NCBI RefSeq assembly: GCF_036880985.1
Contig: NZ_JBAJNO010000009.1
Coordinates: 1,178,001 to 1,242,000 of the forward strand
Source: Limibacter armeniacum
Lineage (GTDB): Bacteria; Bacteroidota; Bacteroidia; Cytophagales; Flammeovirgaceae
Direction: 5' to 3'
DNA length: 64,000 bases
A program made the position numbers and the translations under genes. Shown piece by piece: positions 8,799 through 18,240 of this stretch (the first letter of the stretch is position 1; each line of letters opens with the position of its first letter). The notes under the pieces were generated by a model. It was given only the letters and a program-made list of their open reading frames with translations, searched no databases and was not told where the DNA came from.

Positions 8799-8964
8799 TT
8801 AAATTTGTAAGCATTTAATCTTTAACGCGAAAGTATTTAGAATGCTTTCACATGAATTGACTGATAAATTAAAGGATAGAAGCAATTCTTAGTCAGAAGT
8901 GTTGGGTTTGCAATCGCCTACACAAAGACAGGATAGCTTCAGCCATAATTTTTTATATACAATT

Positions 8965-10825
8965 ATGTCTAGCAAAACTCAACACAACTATACGGAGGAC
9001 AGCATTAAGTCGCTGGAACCGAGAGAACATATCCGGCTACGTCCGGGGATGTACATCGGTAAACTAGGCGATGGCTCTGCTCCGGATGACGGTATCTATG
9101 TCTTGGTCAAAGAAGTAGTCGACAACAGTATCGACGAACATATGATGGGCTTCGGTAAGCAAATTGACATCACAGTCAATGAAGACAGCGTAGAAGTCCG
9201 AGATTTTGGCCGTGGTATTCCGCTTGGAAAGGTGATCGATTGTGTATCCAAGATTAACACGGGTGCAAAATACGACTCAAGTGCCTTTCAAAAGTCAGTA
9301 GGTCTGAATGGTGTAGGTACAAAGGCTGTAAACGCCCTTTCGTCTTTCTTCAGGGTTACATCTGTTCGTGATGGCCAAAAGAAAACAGCGGAATTTGAGC
9401 AAGGAAAACTGACGAAGGAATACAATATTGAAAAATCTTCTGAGCCAAACGGTACTCGTGTTTTCTTTAAACCTGACAATACTGTCTTTAAGCACTTCCG
9501 TTTTATTCCTGAATACCTTGAGAATCAGATATGGAACTACGCATACCTGAACGCTGGGCTTCATGTCAATTATAATGGAAAGAAGTACTTCTCCAAAAAC
9601 GGACTGTTGGACCTGCTAAGCAGAAAGTCAATTGAGGAAAACCGTCGTTACCCAATCATTCACCTAAAAGGTGAAGAGATAGAAGTAGCACTTACCCATA
9701 CCAATCAGTATGGTGAAGAGTACTATACTTTCGTAAACGGACAGTACACTACCCAAGGAGGTACACACCAAGCGGCACTGCGTGAGGCATTGGTACGCAC
9801 AATACGTGAGCACTTCGGTAAAAACTTTGATGCAACAGATATTCGAGCATCAATTGAAGCCGCTGTTGCCATACGTGTTCAGGAGCCTGTATTTGAATCT
9901 CAAACTAAGACAAAACTTGGATCGCTTAATATTGGGCCTGATGGACCAACTATCCGTACATTTGTCAATGAGTTTGTAAAGAAAGAACTGGACGATTACC
10001 TGCATAAACATCCTGAAGTAGCTCAAATGATGCTGAAACGAATTCTTCAGTCTGAAAGAGAGCGTAAGGAAATTGCTGGTGTCAAAAAATTGGCTAACGA
10101 ACGTGCCAAAAAAGCCAGTCTTCACAACAAAAAGCTAAGAGACTGTAGAGCGCACTACAACGACAAGAAAAACGACGAAGAGAAAAAGCTTGCCACTACG
10201 CTATTCATCACCGAGGGTGACTCAGCCAGCGGTAGTATTACTAAAGCTCGTGACGTTCAGACACAAGCGGTATTCAGTTTGAGAGGTAAACCATTGAACA
10301 GCTTTGGCTTAACCAAGAAAATTGTTTACGAAAATGAAGAATTCAACCTTCTTCAACATGCATTGAATATTGAAGACGGTATTGAAGGACTTCGTTACAA
10401 CAGGGTTGTAATTGCTACAGATGCCGATGTGGATGGTATGCACATTCGCCTGTTGGTTTTAACGTTCTTCCTGCAATTCTTCCCTGATCTGGTCAAACAA
10501 GGACACCTTTATATCTTGGAAACACCACTATTCAGGGTAAGAAACAAGAAGAAAACCATCTACTGTTACTCTGACGAAGAACGTAAAGCAGCCATTCAAG
10601 AACTAGGCAACAAACCTGAGATCACCCGATTTAAGGGTCTTGGTGAGATTTCCAGGAGAGTTTGGTGGCTTTATTGGTGAAGATATCAGACTAGAGCCTG
10701 TGCTATTGGATAAGGATACAACCATTAATGATATCCTTAAATATTATATGGGTAAAAACACAATGGAGCGCCAAAACTTTATCATCAACAACCTTCGTGT
10801 TGAACGTGATGAGGTAGTGGCCTAA
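8965..10825 (+). CDS. parE: DNA topoisomerase IV subunit B, with an apparent frameshift near the 3' end
   Basis: ParE is the ATPase subunit of topoisomerase IV, which unlinks daughter chromosomes. The start at 8965 ([20 protein letters not shown]) fits the family better than the upstream 8899. E50 and N54 in EVVDNSIDE belong to the GHKL ATP site; the Toprim block [11 protein letters not shown] and [12 protein letters not shown] follow. The first frame reads to GLGEI, then runs out of frame to a stop at 10678-10680. The conserved tail [11 protein letters not shown]...MGKNTMERQ continues in another frame from 10652 to 10825. The family consensus GEISPxEF suggests loss of two bases at about 10651 (or one extra T). 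The composite would be about 620 residues. An assembly or sequencing error is as likely as a real mutation. No parC lies next to it. Confidence 0.85.
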
Positions 10826-10844
10826 TCCACTTTATATTGCAAAC

Positions 10845-10878
10845 AAAAAGGATGTATCCACACAGATACATCCTTTTT
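10845..10878 (+). terminator. Terminator of parE
   Basis: A perfect 14-bp stem (10845-10858/10865-10878, AAAAAGGATGTATC and complement) with a 6-base loop and a terminal T5 lies 20 bases past the parE stop. Confidence 0.9.
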
Positions 10879-11288
10879 CATTTGACATTAAATCGACACT
10901 AGAATAATTCAATCAATCTCTGATTGAACAAGTACTAAAACACTAGATTGATAGTAAAAACAGTTTCTCTCTTTTTATGGTAGTTTGGTATCGCAGATAA
11001 ATTTCTTTTTGATAACCTATAAATTAAATCGACACTAGTTAGTATTTCATAATCACTCTATTTTATCCAACACTTATACCATTAAATTTAAGTAACTAAC
11101 TATCAATAACTTACAAGATTACAATAGTATCTCCCCACCTCTATAAATGTTCGAAATCAACATATTACTGTTCAATAATGGACAGTAATTATCCACTACC
11201 TTTGCTATTTATCCCACTTTCTTTCCTTTCAGTTTGATCTTCCCTTATCTTTGAGTTTTACTGTTCAAAACAAAAGACAATACCTAGC
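10879..11288. other. Intergenic region with a 16-bp direct repeat and a hairpin
   Basis: About 410 A/T-rich bases. The 16-mer ATTAAATCGACACTAG occurs at 10887-10902 and again at 11023-11038. Just after the first copy is an 8-bp stem, TTCAATCA/TGATTGAA (10908-10915/10921-10928). No open frame of interest was seen. Confidence 0.6.
11246..11253 (+). promoter_or_regulatory. Possible -7 element upstream of the alpha/beta hydrolase gene
   Basis: TATCTTTG at 11246-11253 matches the TAnnTTTG consensus and lies 35 bases before the start codon. A second match, TACCTTTG, is at 11197-11204. No good TTG at the right spacing was found for either, so support is moderate. Confidence 0.35.
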
Positions 11289-12134
11289 ATGAAGAAAGTT
11301 GAGTTCGTATTGACATCCAAGCATAACCAGAAACGATTCTTAGGAGATGCCACATGGAAAAATCATGTAGACAAAAAACCTGTCATCTTACTTATTCATG
11401 GATTCAAAGGCTTCAAGGATTGGGGATGCTTCAACATGATTGCGGAGCATTACGCTGAATTAGGTTACGCTGTGGTAAAATCCAACACAGCTTTCGACGG
11501 CACCACACTTGACATGCCCTTTGAGATTACGGACTTTGATGCTTTTGCAGAAAACAACTTCAGTAAAGAGCTTGATGATATTGGAACTACCATCGACTGG
11601 ATATTTGACAGTCAGTGTCCAATTCCGAACCTTGATCTTGACAAGGTATTTCTTATCGGGCATAGCCGAGGTGGCGGTATGGCGCTACTAAAAGCAGCTG
11701 AAGACAGTAGGATTAAAAAAGTGGCTACTTGGGCTTCTATTCCATCTGTTGATAAATTCTTCTCAGAAGACTTCCTGATTGAATGGAAAATAAAAGGCAT
11801 TGCACATGTCGTTAACGGACGTAACGGTGACAACTTGCCACTGCACTACCAGATCGTGGAAGACTTCAACCAGAACAAAGACAGATTGGATGTCGGTAAA
11901 GCCATTGCAAGTCTGGCAATTCCTACTTTACTGATTCATGGCGATGTGGATGAAACTGTTCCCGTAGCTGCAGCACAATACCTTAATGAGATAAAGCCTG
12001 ATAGTGATGTACTGATTATAGAAGGCGGCTCACATACATTTGGAAGCAAACACCCTTGGGAAGCGACATCCCTTCCTGTACATATGCAACAGGTTGTAGA
12101 TGCGACCGAAAAGTTTTTTATCCATCACCACTAA
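11289..12134 (+). CDS. Alpha/beta hydrolase (dienelactone hydrolase/S9-like)
   Basis: This is a 281-residue serine hydrolase without a signal peptide. S126 in LIGHSRGGG is the nucleophile, D221 in IHGDVDETVP the acid and H249 in GGSHTFG the base. The oxyanion-loop motif LIHGFKGFKDWG is at residues 35-46. The family includes esterases, acyl-peptide hydrolases and thioesterases; the substrate cannot be told from sequence. The YigZ-family gene follows after 43 bases on the same strand, so the two may form a short operon. No obvious lid domain is present. Confidence 0.85.
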   Translation: MKKVEFVLTSKHNQKRFLGDATWKNHVDKKPVILLIHGFKGFKDWGCFNMIAEHYAELGYAVVKSNTAFDGTTLDMPFEITDFDAFAENNFSKELDDIGTTIDWIFDSQCPIPNLDLDKVFLIGHSRGGGMALLKAAEDSRIKKVATWASIPSVDKFFSEDFLIEWKIKGIAHVVNGRNGDNLPLHYQIVEDFNQNKDRLDVGKAIASLAIPTLLIHGDVDETVPVAAAQYLNEIKPDSDVLIIEGGSHTFGSKHPWEATSLPVHMQQVVDATEKFFIHHH

Positions 12135-12177
12135 AACAAGATCACTGATCAAAATAGACTAACTGAAAACATTTAGC

Positions 12178-12783
12178 ATGGAGGATTCTTATTTAACGCT
12201 GGAAGGCATTTCAGAAGGACTATACAAAGAAAAAGGGAGTAAATTCATTGCCTATGCACACAGGGTCAGAACTGAAGACGATGTCAAAGAGATTATTCAG
12301 GACTACCGCAAGCAATATTACGACGCACGCCATTGGTGCTATGCTTATATACTAGGAGCCGATAAAATAAAGTTCAGGGCCAATGATGATGGAGAACCCA
12401 GTAACTCTGCTGGCACTCCCATACTCAACCAAATCAGGTCCAAGGAACTGACTGATACTTTAGTAGTGGTCATACGTTATTTCGGTGGAACAAAACTGGG
12501 TGTTCCGGGACTAATCAATGCTTATAAAACTTCTACAGCAGAAGCATTGGACAATGCTGAAATTATCACAGAATACCTTCAGAAGTATATCAACATCCGT
12601 TTTGAATACCCTCAAATGAACGATGTGATGAAAGTGGCTAAAAACTTTGATCTTGACTTCAGCAATCAGACTTTTGAGATGGATTGTCAGATCAAGTTTT
12701 GGGTAAGAGAAAAATTCTTTGACGAGGTAAAAAGCAAACTGGAAGATGTTGATGGCCTAACCATGGAAATCTTATCTGAATAA
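12178..12783 (+). CDS. YigZ/IMPACT family protein
   Basis: A 201-residue protein of the IMPACT (UPF0029/YigZ) family. The N-terminal domain shows the family pattern KEKGSKFIAYAHRV, then ARHWCYAYIL, DDGEPSNSAGTP (residues 75-86) and VVVIRYFGGTKLGVPGL (about 98-114). The C-terminal 70 residues are the ferredoxin-like second domain (DUF1949 type). Eukaryotic relatives regulate translation through GCN1; the bacterial role is not settled, and binding of nucleic acid or an RNA-linked function has been suggested for the fold. It probably shares a transcript with the upstream hydrolase. Confidence 0.9.
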   Translation: MEDSYLTLEGISEGLYKEKGSKFIAYAHRVRTEDDVKEIIQDYRKQYYDARHWCYAYILGADKIKFRANDDGEPSNSAGTPILNQIRSKELTDTLVVVIRYFGGTKLGVPGLINAYKTSTAEALDNAEIITEYLQKYINIRFEYPQMNDVMKVAKNFDLDFSNQTFEMDCQIKFWVREKFFDEVKSKLEDVDGLTMEILSE

Positions 12784-12810
12784 GCTTTTGCCGCTACAGA
12801 TATCATATAC

Positions 12811-12842
12811 AAGCTCTGCACACGCTAGTGTAGAGCTTTTTT
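12811..12842 (+). terminator. Terminator after the YigZ gene
   Basis: AAGCTCT...AGAGCTT with inner ACAC/GTGT (stem 12811-12837, two-base bulge) followed by seven or more T. It lies between convergent genes. Confidence 0.75.
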
Positions 12843-12845
12843 TCA

Positions 12846-14210
12846 TTAAAATTTATCTATTCTAAAACCAACCAAAAGTACATCATCTACCTGTTCCTCC
12901 TCAGCTTTCCACTCCTTAAATACCCGATCAATCTCAAGATATTGTCTTTTCATACTTTGAGGAGCAATTCCACTTAAAAGAAGTCTCAGGTTCTTAGACA
13001 TAAACTTCTTCTTCTTGACACCTCCAAACTGATCCTGAAAACCATCAGAGTATAAATAACAGGTTGTGAGACTATCAATTGAAAACATATGGTTTTCGAA
13101 CACTACATTTTCTCGATAGGGATCGCCCACACTTTTTTTCGTACCCTTCAGTAGTATACTTTTCCCATCCTGCACATAATATAGTGGCATCTTTGCTCCT
13201 GCAAAAGTCAAGGTAGAAAGTACCGTATCCACAACACATATCGCCATATCCATTCCGTCATAAGACAAGGTTGACCCTACTTTGCGATCCAGTCGGGTAA
13301 GTATTTCAGCTGGTGAGGTGATTTTCTTGGAATTAATGATCTGATCCAAAAAAACATACCCCAACACTGACATAAAAGCGCCTGGAACACCGTGCCCTGT
13401 ACAATCTGCCACCACAATAATTTTATAATTATCCACTTGTGTAAACCAATAAAAATCCCCGCTGACAATATCCTTGGGACGAAAAAAGACAAAGCTGTCT
13501 GAAAATAAGGTTAAGTGCTCATTTTCGGAGGGAAGTAGCGTATTCTGTATCTTCTTGGCATACTGAATACTTTCAGTTATAGATACAAGTGACTGGTCTA
13601 TCTGCTGTTTTTGTTCTTCCAACAATTGCCTCTGCTGCTCCAGTTTTTGCCTTTTCGTAATTGATAGCTGATAGGCTACATGATAGTTATGCCTTAAGAT
13701 AGAAACAACCAATGTGATTGTAAGCATTGACAACATGTAAACAAATAATCCCCACATCTGGAAGGATGAGCTGACATCACTGTAATAAATGATCCAATCG
13801 CTTCTCAAATGACTAATCAGATGAAGTACAATTGTAATCACAAAAAAAAGAATCAGCCAAGGTAAAATCCGCCTCCAGCTTACCAATGCAGCAATCAATG
13901 GTGCTGCCATCAACTGCACATAGGGCATCGTTCCATTATGTCCCTGAGATAAAAGGAAATGGATTACGATAGATACTATTACATAAATAACAAATATGAT
14001 ATCAAGATACCTGTAGTGCTTATTCTGGCTTGCGAAGAGATAAATCACTCCTATAATCAGAAGATCAAGCATCGAGAAGTAAAATGAAATACTCTTGTAG
14101 TAGTCATCATAAATGATAAAAGCAATGCAACTCCTCACTAAAACAACACTCAAACAAACCAGACAAGAGAACCTAAAAATCCTGTTTTCAAAATTATTGA
14201 ATGTTACCAT
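12846..14210 (-). CDS. Membrane-bound SpoIIE-type PP2C phosphatase
   Basis: The 454-residue protein has an N-terminal membrane part of about six hydrophobic segments (residues 10-175), a Gln/Glu-rich coiled coil (about 185-215, KLEQQRQLLEEQKQQID) and a C-terminal SpoIIE/PP2C phosphatase domain (about 225-454). The metal-binding motifs are visible: SGDFYWF, VADCTGHGVPGAFMS, YSDGFQDQFGG and VDDVLLVGF. Such enzymes dephosphorylate phosphoserine on anti-sigma-factor antagonists or similar partners, with the membrane part as sensor or adaptor. No anti-sigma or antagonist gene lies beside it. Two further paralogues of the same layout are at 24372-25802 and 26265-27695, but this one is more distant from them. 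Confidence 0.85.
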   Translation of the reverse strand: MVTFNNFENRIFRFSCLVCLSVVLVRSCIAFIIYDDYYKSISFYFSMLDLLIIGVIYLFASQNKHYRYLDIIFVIYVIVSIVIHFLLSQGHNGTMPYVQLMAAPLIAALVSWRRILPWLILFFVITIVLHLISHLRSDWIIYYSDVSSSFQMWGLFVYMLSMLTITLVVSILRHNYHVAYQLSITKRQKLEQQRQLLEEQKQQIDQSLVSITESIQYAKKIQNTLLPSENEHLTLFSDSFVFFRPKDIVSGDFYWFTQVDNYKIIVVADCTGHGVPGAFMSVLGYVFLDQIINSKKITSPAEILTRLDRKVGSTLSYDGMDMAICVVDTVLSTLTFAGAKMPLYYVQDGKSILLKGTKKSVGDPYRENVVFENHMFSIDSLTTCYLYSDGFQDQFGGVKKKKFMSKNLRLLLSGIAPQSMKRQYLEIDRVFKEWKAEEEQVDDVLLVGFRIDKF

Positions 14211-14397
14211 TTCATCTATGTAAATAGTTTAAACTCAACCTTCATTATAAACACACATTCAAGATTAATATATCCAACACCGACTTTAAATGGAAAAAAC
14301 AAACTGGGAAGCGTATCACATATAAACCAAATTACCTGTATGGATACTATTGATATGGCTGACTCGATAAAGGAATATAAGCTTTAGAGTAGTTACA

Positions 14398-14430
14398 ATA
14401 AAAAAAGGACACAGTTAATAACTATGTCCT
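14398..14430 (-). terminator. Terminator of the outer-membrane protein gene
   Basis: On the minus strand a 10-bp stem with a single mismatch (AGGACA-x-AGTT arms, 14406-14416/14420-14430) is followed by six T and lies about 45 bases past the stop codon at 14474. Confidence 0.7.
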
Positions 14431-14473
14431 CTATCGAAATCTTTCGTCTGATAAATTAACTATACTTTGTTAT

Positions 14474-17263
14474 CTATCGGTGTATACGGATCATTCTCAT
14501 TCGATCACCTTTAGGTTTATCATCTCCAAACTTATTGAGCCTATAACTGAAAGTAAGCATAAAGTACCTACCCAAAGCCAAGTTCTGAGTATCTTCAGAG
14601 TATGTTTCCGTTACATTTCTTCCAACACTGGTATTTTGATTCAACAGGTCATAAACACCAATTTTCAACTCACCTCTGTTTTTCTCAAGAAACTTCTTCC
14701 CTAAACTCATATTCCAGATCATGTAATTCTGCTCAACATCATCCGACAAACCTGAGTAAAACATGTGATTCAGTTTATTATTGAAAACAAACCCTTTCCA
14801 GAACAGTAAGTTTAAGTCAAAAGATGAGTTAAGAGAGAAGTATTTATTATCCAATTCAGGCTGTAGCGTACTTTCTGAAACATTATACCCAGAATACGAA
14901 CTGATCGTAAAATCAACCTTTTCACTAATGTTACTCGAAACAGATACCCCAGGCCACACAGAGATTGTCTGTGTCTCATTGGCTTCTCCTCCTACCATTC
15001 CTGGCTTTTTAGAATAGGATAACCCTGTCGAGAAATTGATTTTAGACTTAATCAACTTTGAGGAAACACCATAATTTATATTAGAGTTGATACTCCAATA
15101 ACCATCCATGTTGATAGGCTGTGTAAAAGAAGCCCCTTGCTTAAGTGTTGTACCATCTGCCAATTCCATATCTTCAGAAGCAATGATTGTCGAGTTAGTG
15201 ATCTGATTATTCACCTGATCAAACCCTAACATCATAAAGAAAGAACTTCCTTTTTCCATATTGAAACTATGATAGAAAAGCCCTCCTGAGTTGCTATACT
15301 CCTGTTCAAGATTCGGGTTACCTGATGAAAGTCGGATCGGGTTAGAGTTATCCACCACATTTTGCAACTGATTGATAGACGGTGCATTTGTACGGGCACG
15401 GTAACGGAAGTGTAGATTATTGTTTTTACCTAATTTGACTTTCAACCTAAGGTTTGGCAGTACATTGGTGAAAATATAATCCGTCTCATTATTGATCGGG
15501 AATGTTTGATTTCCCATTAGCTCAGCACGTTTTACATCTGCTCCAATCGTAAAGTCCATATCGCGTCCTTTACTGAAATTATACTTGATGCCACCTTCCT
15601 GTGTCAAGTAATCATTGTCAAATGTATTGGATAAAAGACTGTCTACATCAATTCGCTCCCCATTTTGGTAATCATAGGTTTTACGATCTGCATAGCTGTT
15701 GGCATAACCAATCTCATATTCAAAAACCAATTTACCATGTTCACTGATTGGCTCAGTATAGACCGTTTTTGCTGACAGCTCATATTTTGTATTCTCTTGT
15801 GAAGACTGCTGCTCTACCACCTCTTCCGAATCACCAAATACATTGTTGGCATTCAAAGTATTATCCCTGTCATTGCCATTCACATCTGTATTTATATCTA
15901 TGGAAAAGGTTCTGCCTTTTTTAGTAAATGAATGACGCCACAGCAAACTGTTTGAAAAACTGTACCCTTGACTGTCTGTGGTTCTATAGTTATCTGTACT
16001 GTTTAGTATTGTACCATCCGTCAGAAATGTCTTACCTACTGTGAAATTATTTGATTCATTTTGTTGAACACTCAATCGAGGTCTTATCTTCAATGAGTTA
16101 TTTTCATTGATCTTATACTCTAACTCAAAGTTGAACCGGTGATTCAAATTTGTACTGTTTCCTTCTGACAGTTCATCATAAAATTGCCCATCATTATTGC
16201 CAGAAAAATACTGCCTATAAAGAGACTTTCTATTTTCATTTTTAGCATGGTTGAAAAAATAGCTACCTGTTACTTCCACTTTTTCTCCCCAATTATCAGA
16301 ATAGTTAAGCCCTATAGCATTTGTTGTACTGATACCTTCCTGTCCTCCTACTCTGAAGTTTTGCAAGCCTCTACCAAAACCACGGCCTCCACCACCGCTT
16401 CCATTCATGCTCATCAGATCTTCCATCGCAAAGTTCTGCTGATTAACATTATTAGAAAGCCCTAATACTGAAAACCTTCTATCTCCATCAAACACATTGA
16501 CATTACCTCCTGCTCCAAAACGGTTATCTGTACCATAACCAGCGTACACCTTTCCGAACTTCCCTTTCCGCTTATCTTCCTTCGTTACAATATTGATCGT
16601 CTTGGCTGAGTTCCCATCATCTACGCCAGAAAACTGTGCCTGATCACTCTTCTTATCATACACCTCAACCTTATCAATCACATTTGCGGGTAAGTTTTTC
16701 ATGGCAATCGATGGGTCGTTGCCAAAAAATGTTTTCCCATCTACCAGCACTTTCTGCACACTCTCACCCTGTGCCTTCAGTTCGCCATTCTCCACCGTAA
16801 TCCCTGACATTTTTTTCAAAAGGTCTTCCGTTGTTGCATCTGCGTTTACTTTATAGGCACTTGCATTGTACTGAACAGTATCTCCCTTTACTATAGCCGG
16901 AGAAGTTTTATCTTCTACCACTACTTCCTTCAACAGTTGCTTGTCTTCTGAAAGTTGTACGGTTTTTACATCATTGATACCCGCTTCCAGTTTCAACACC
17001 TGTTCAATGGTCTTGTAACCCACATATTTAACCTGAAGCTTATAACTGTTGGGCTTGACATTTTTGAAGTTGAAAAAACCTTCTGTATCGGTAATCGTTC
17101 CAATTCTCTTGGTAGTATCCTGTTGATCAATCAACAATAGTGTTGCTCCAATAAGTGGCGTATGATCAGAAGTATCCTCCAATTTTCCTTTTAAAATAGC
17201 AGATTGAGCCCATAGTGATTGCACTGCAAAAAATAACAGCAGCGTTAAAAGTAATTGTTTCAT
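14474..17263 (-). CDS. Outer-membrane beta-barrel protein with CarboxypepD_reg-like domain (paralogue 1)
   Basis: The 929-residue protein has a signal peptide (MKQLLLTLLLFFAVQSLWAQ), a carboxypeptidase-regulatory-like beta-sandwich (about 22-112, LKGKLEDTSDHTPLIGAT), a plug-like region (about 125-235, DLLKKMSGITVENGEL, VLVDGKTFFGNDP) and a long barrel with many GY/Y-x-aromatic strands to the C terminus. A Gly-rich stretch (GSGGGGRGFGRG, about 288-300) interrupts the early barrel. The layout matches the TonB-receptor-like OMP_b-brl_3 group; ligand unknown, and it may be a receptor or a structural barrel. No SusD homologue is nearby. It is clearly paralogous to the protein at 18241-21063, separated by an opposite-strand SMI1/KNR4 gene. 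Confidence 0.85.
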   Translation of the reverse strand: MKQLLLTLLLFFAVQSLWAQSAILKGKLEDTSDHTPLIGATLLLIDQQDTTKRIGTITDTEGFFNFKNVKPNSYKLQVKYVGYKTIEQVLKLEAGINDVKTVQLSEDKQLLKEVVVEDKTSPAIVKGDTVQYNASAYKVNADATTEDLLKKMSGITVENGELKAQGESVQKVLVDGKTFFGNDPSIAMKNLPANVIDKVEVYDKKSDQAQFSGVDDGNSAKTINIVTKEDKRKGKFGKVYAGYGTDNRFGAGGNVNVFDGDRRFSVLGLSNNVNQQNFAMEDLMSMNGSGGGGRGFGRGLQNFRVGGQEGISTTNAIGLNYSDNWGEKVEVTGSYFFNHAKNENRKSLYRQYFSGNNDGQFYDELSEGNSTNLNHRFNFELEYKINENNSLKIRPRLSVQQNESNNFTVGKTFLTDGTILNSTDNYRTTDSQGYSFSNSLLWRHSFTKKGRTFSIDINTDVNGNDRDNTLNANNVFGDSEEVVEQQSSQENTKYELSAKTVYTEPISEHGKLVFEYEIGYANSYADRKTYDYQNGERIDVDSLLSNTFDNDYLTQEGGIKYNFSKGRDMDFTIGADVKRAELMGNQTFPINNETDYIFTNVLPNLRLKVKLGKNNNLHFRYRARTNAPSINQLQNVVDNSNPIRLSSGNPNLEQEYSNSGGLFYHSFNMEKGSSFFMMLGFDQVNNQITNSTIIASEDMELADGTTLKQGASFTQPINMDGYWSINSNINYGVSSKLIKSKINFSTGLSYSKKPGMVGGEANETQTISVWPGVSVSSNISEKVDFTISSYSGYNVSESTLQPELDNKYFSLNSSFDLNLLFWKGFVFNNKLNHMFYSGLSDDVEQNYMIWNMSLGKKFLEKNRGELKIGVYDLLNQNTSVGRNVTETYSEDTQNLALGRYFMLTFSYRLNKFGDDKPKGDRMRMIRIHR

Positions 17264-17585
17264 TATTAGGGTTTAGAAGTGATAAAAAAATATTCTCTTT
17301 GACAATAGATTTGTGATTAAACATTTCGATCAGCTAAATATCCAACCAACTTGATTACAATGATATCAAGAAAGAGACTAAATTATTGAACTATTATAAA
17401 TTTTTAATCGATAATAATTTCCCTCACCCCAAATTTGGCCAGACAAAAGAAAATTCAACTTACTTGCTAAGGTTTTTATAATAATGATGCTTAATAAATT
17501 TTCACGATGCATTAAAAATGATTCCAATCTAAATCTTTTTAAATACATTACCGCCATTAGAAAAGCTCATTAAAAGCATAATGAA
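17264..17585. other. Intergenic region between divergent genes
   Basis: About 320 A/T-rich bases upstream of both the outer-membrane gene (minus) and the SMI1/KNR4 gene (plus). It must hold promoters for both, but I could not pick a convincing TAnnTTTG element. Nothing else was seen. Confidence 0.4.
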
Positions 17586-18173
17586 ATGATTGAAATTTGG
17601 AATAAACTATATACATGGCTTGAACAGCACGTCCCACACTTAGCTGATGAGTTGAATGAAGGTGCTGGTGTTCAAAGTTTCAAAAAATTGGAGGATGCAA
17701 TTGGCAAAAGCCTGCCTGAGGATTTCAAAGCGTTTTACAGTATTCATGATGGACAAGCGCTTGATGAAGACACAGGTTCCGCTGAGGGACTGATTGATGG
17801 AGATATTTTGCTTCCATTGGAAGAAGTGTTTGTACAATGGACAGCATGGAAAACGCTGCTTGAAGAAGGACAATTTGATCAAATGGTCTCAACACCCGAT
17901 AAAGGAATCAAAAACGCTTGGTGGAACCCTCTTTGGATTCCTTTTACACATGATGACAATGGCAACCATATTTGCCTTGACCTTGACCCCGATGATTCAG
18001 GTGCAGTGGGGCAAGTGATCATGACCTGGCACGATGCAACAGAAAGGGTTTTGGTTGCAAGTTCTTTTTCTGAGTTTATTGCTGAATATGTTGAAGGGTT
18101 AGAAAACGGGCTATACGTCTATTCTGAGGAGTGGAGTGGTATTATCAATAAAGAAGAAGCTGAAGATTTTTAA
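17586..18173 (+). CDS. SMI1/KNR4 (SUKH) family protein
   Basis: The 195-residue acidic protein matches the SMI1/KNR4 fold: an N-terminal helix with EGAGVQSFKKLEDAIGKSLPEDFKAFYSIHDGQ, then LLPLEEVFVQW, WIPFTHDDNGNHICLDLDP and a C-terminal SFSEFIAEYVEGL helix. SUKH proteins are used as immunity proteins against secreted nuclease toxins in many bacteria, or act as general protein-binding modules. No toxin gene is adjacent, so an immunity role is not supported here. It lies between two paralogous outer-membrane genes of opposite orientation. It has no signal peptide, so it is cytoplasmic. Confidence 0.85.
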   Translation: MIEIWNKLYTWLEQHVPHLADELNEGAGVQSFKKLEDAIGKSLPEDFKAFYSIHDGQALDEDTGSAEGLIDGDILLPLEEVFVQWTAWKTLLEEGQFDQMVSTPDKGIKNAWWNPLWIPFTHDDNGNHICLDLDPDDSGAVGQVIMTWHDATERVLVASSFSEFIAEYVEGLENGLYVYSEEWSGIINKEEAEDF

Positions 18174-18186
18174 CTGATTGAAATAA

Positions 18187-18223
18187 AAAAGCCTGTATCA
18201 GCATATACTGACAACAGGCTTTT
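18187..18223. terminator. Bidirectional terminator between convergent genes
   Basis: A 10-bp outer stem (18187-18196/18214-18223, AAAAGCCTGT and complement) and an inner TCAG/CTGA stem, flanked by A and T runs. It serves the SMI1/KNR4 gene and the outer-membrane gene ending at 18241. Confidence 0.85.
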
Positions 18224-18240
18224 ACACTACTTACACCCTA

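Noticed and set aside
10640-10825. Separate small gene with a TTG start after parE
   Set aside because: Its sequence is the conserved C-terminal tail of ParE in another frame, so it is part of the interrupted parE gene.
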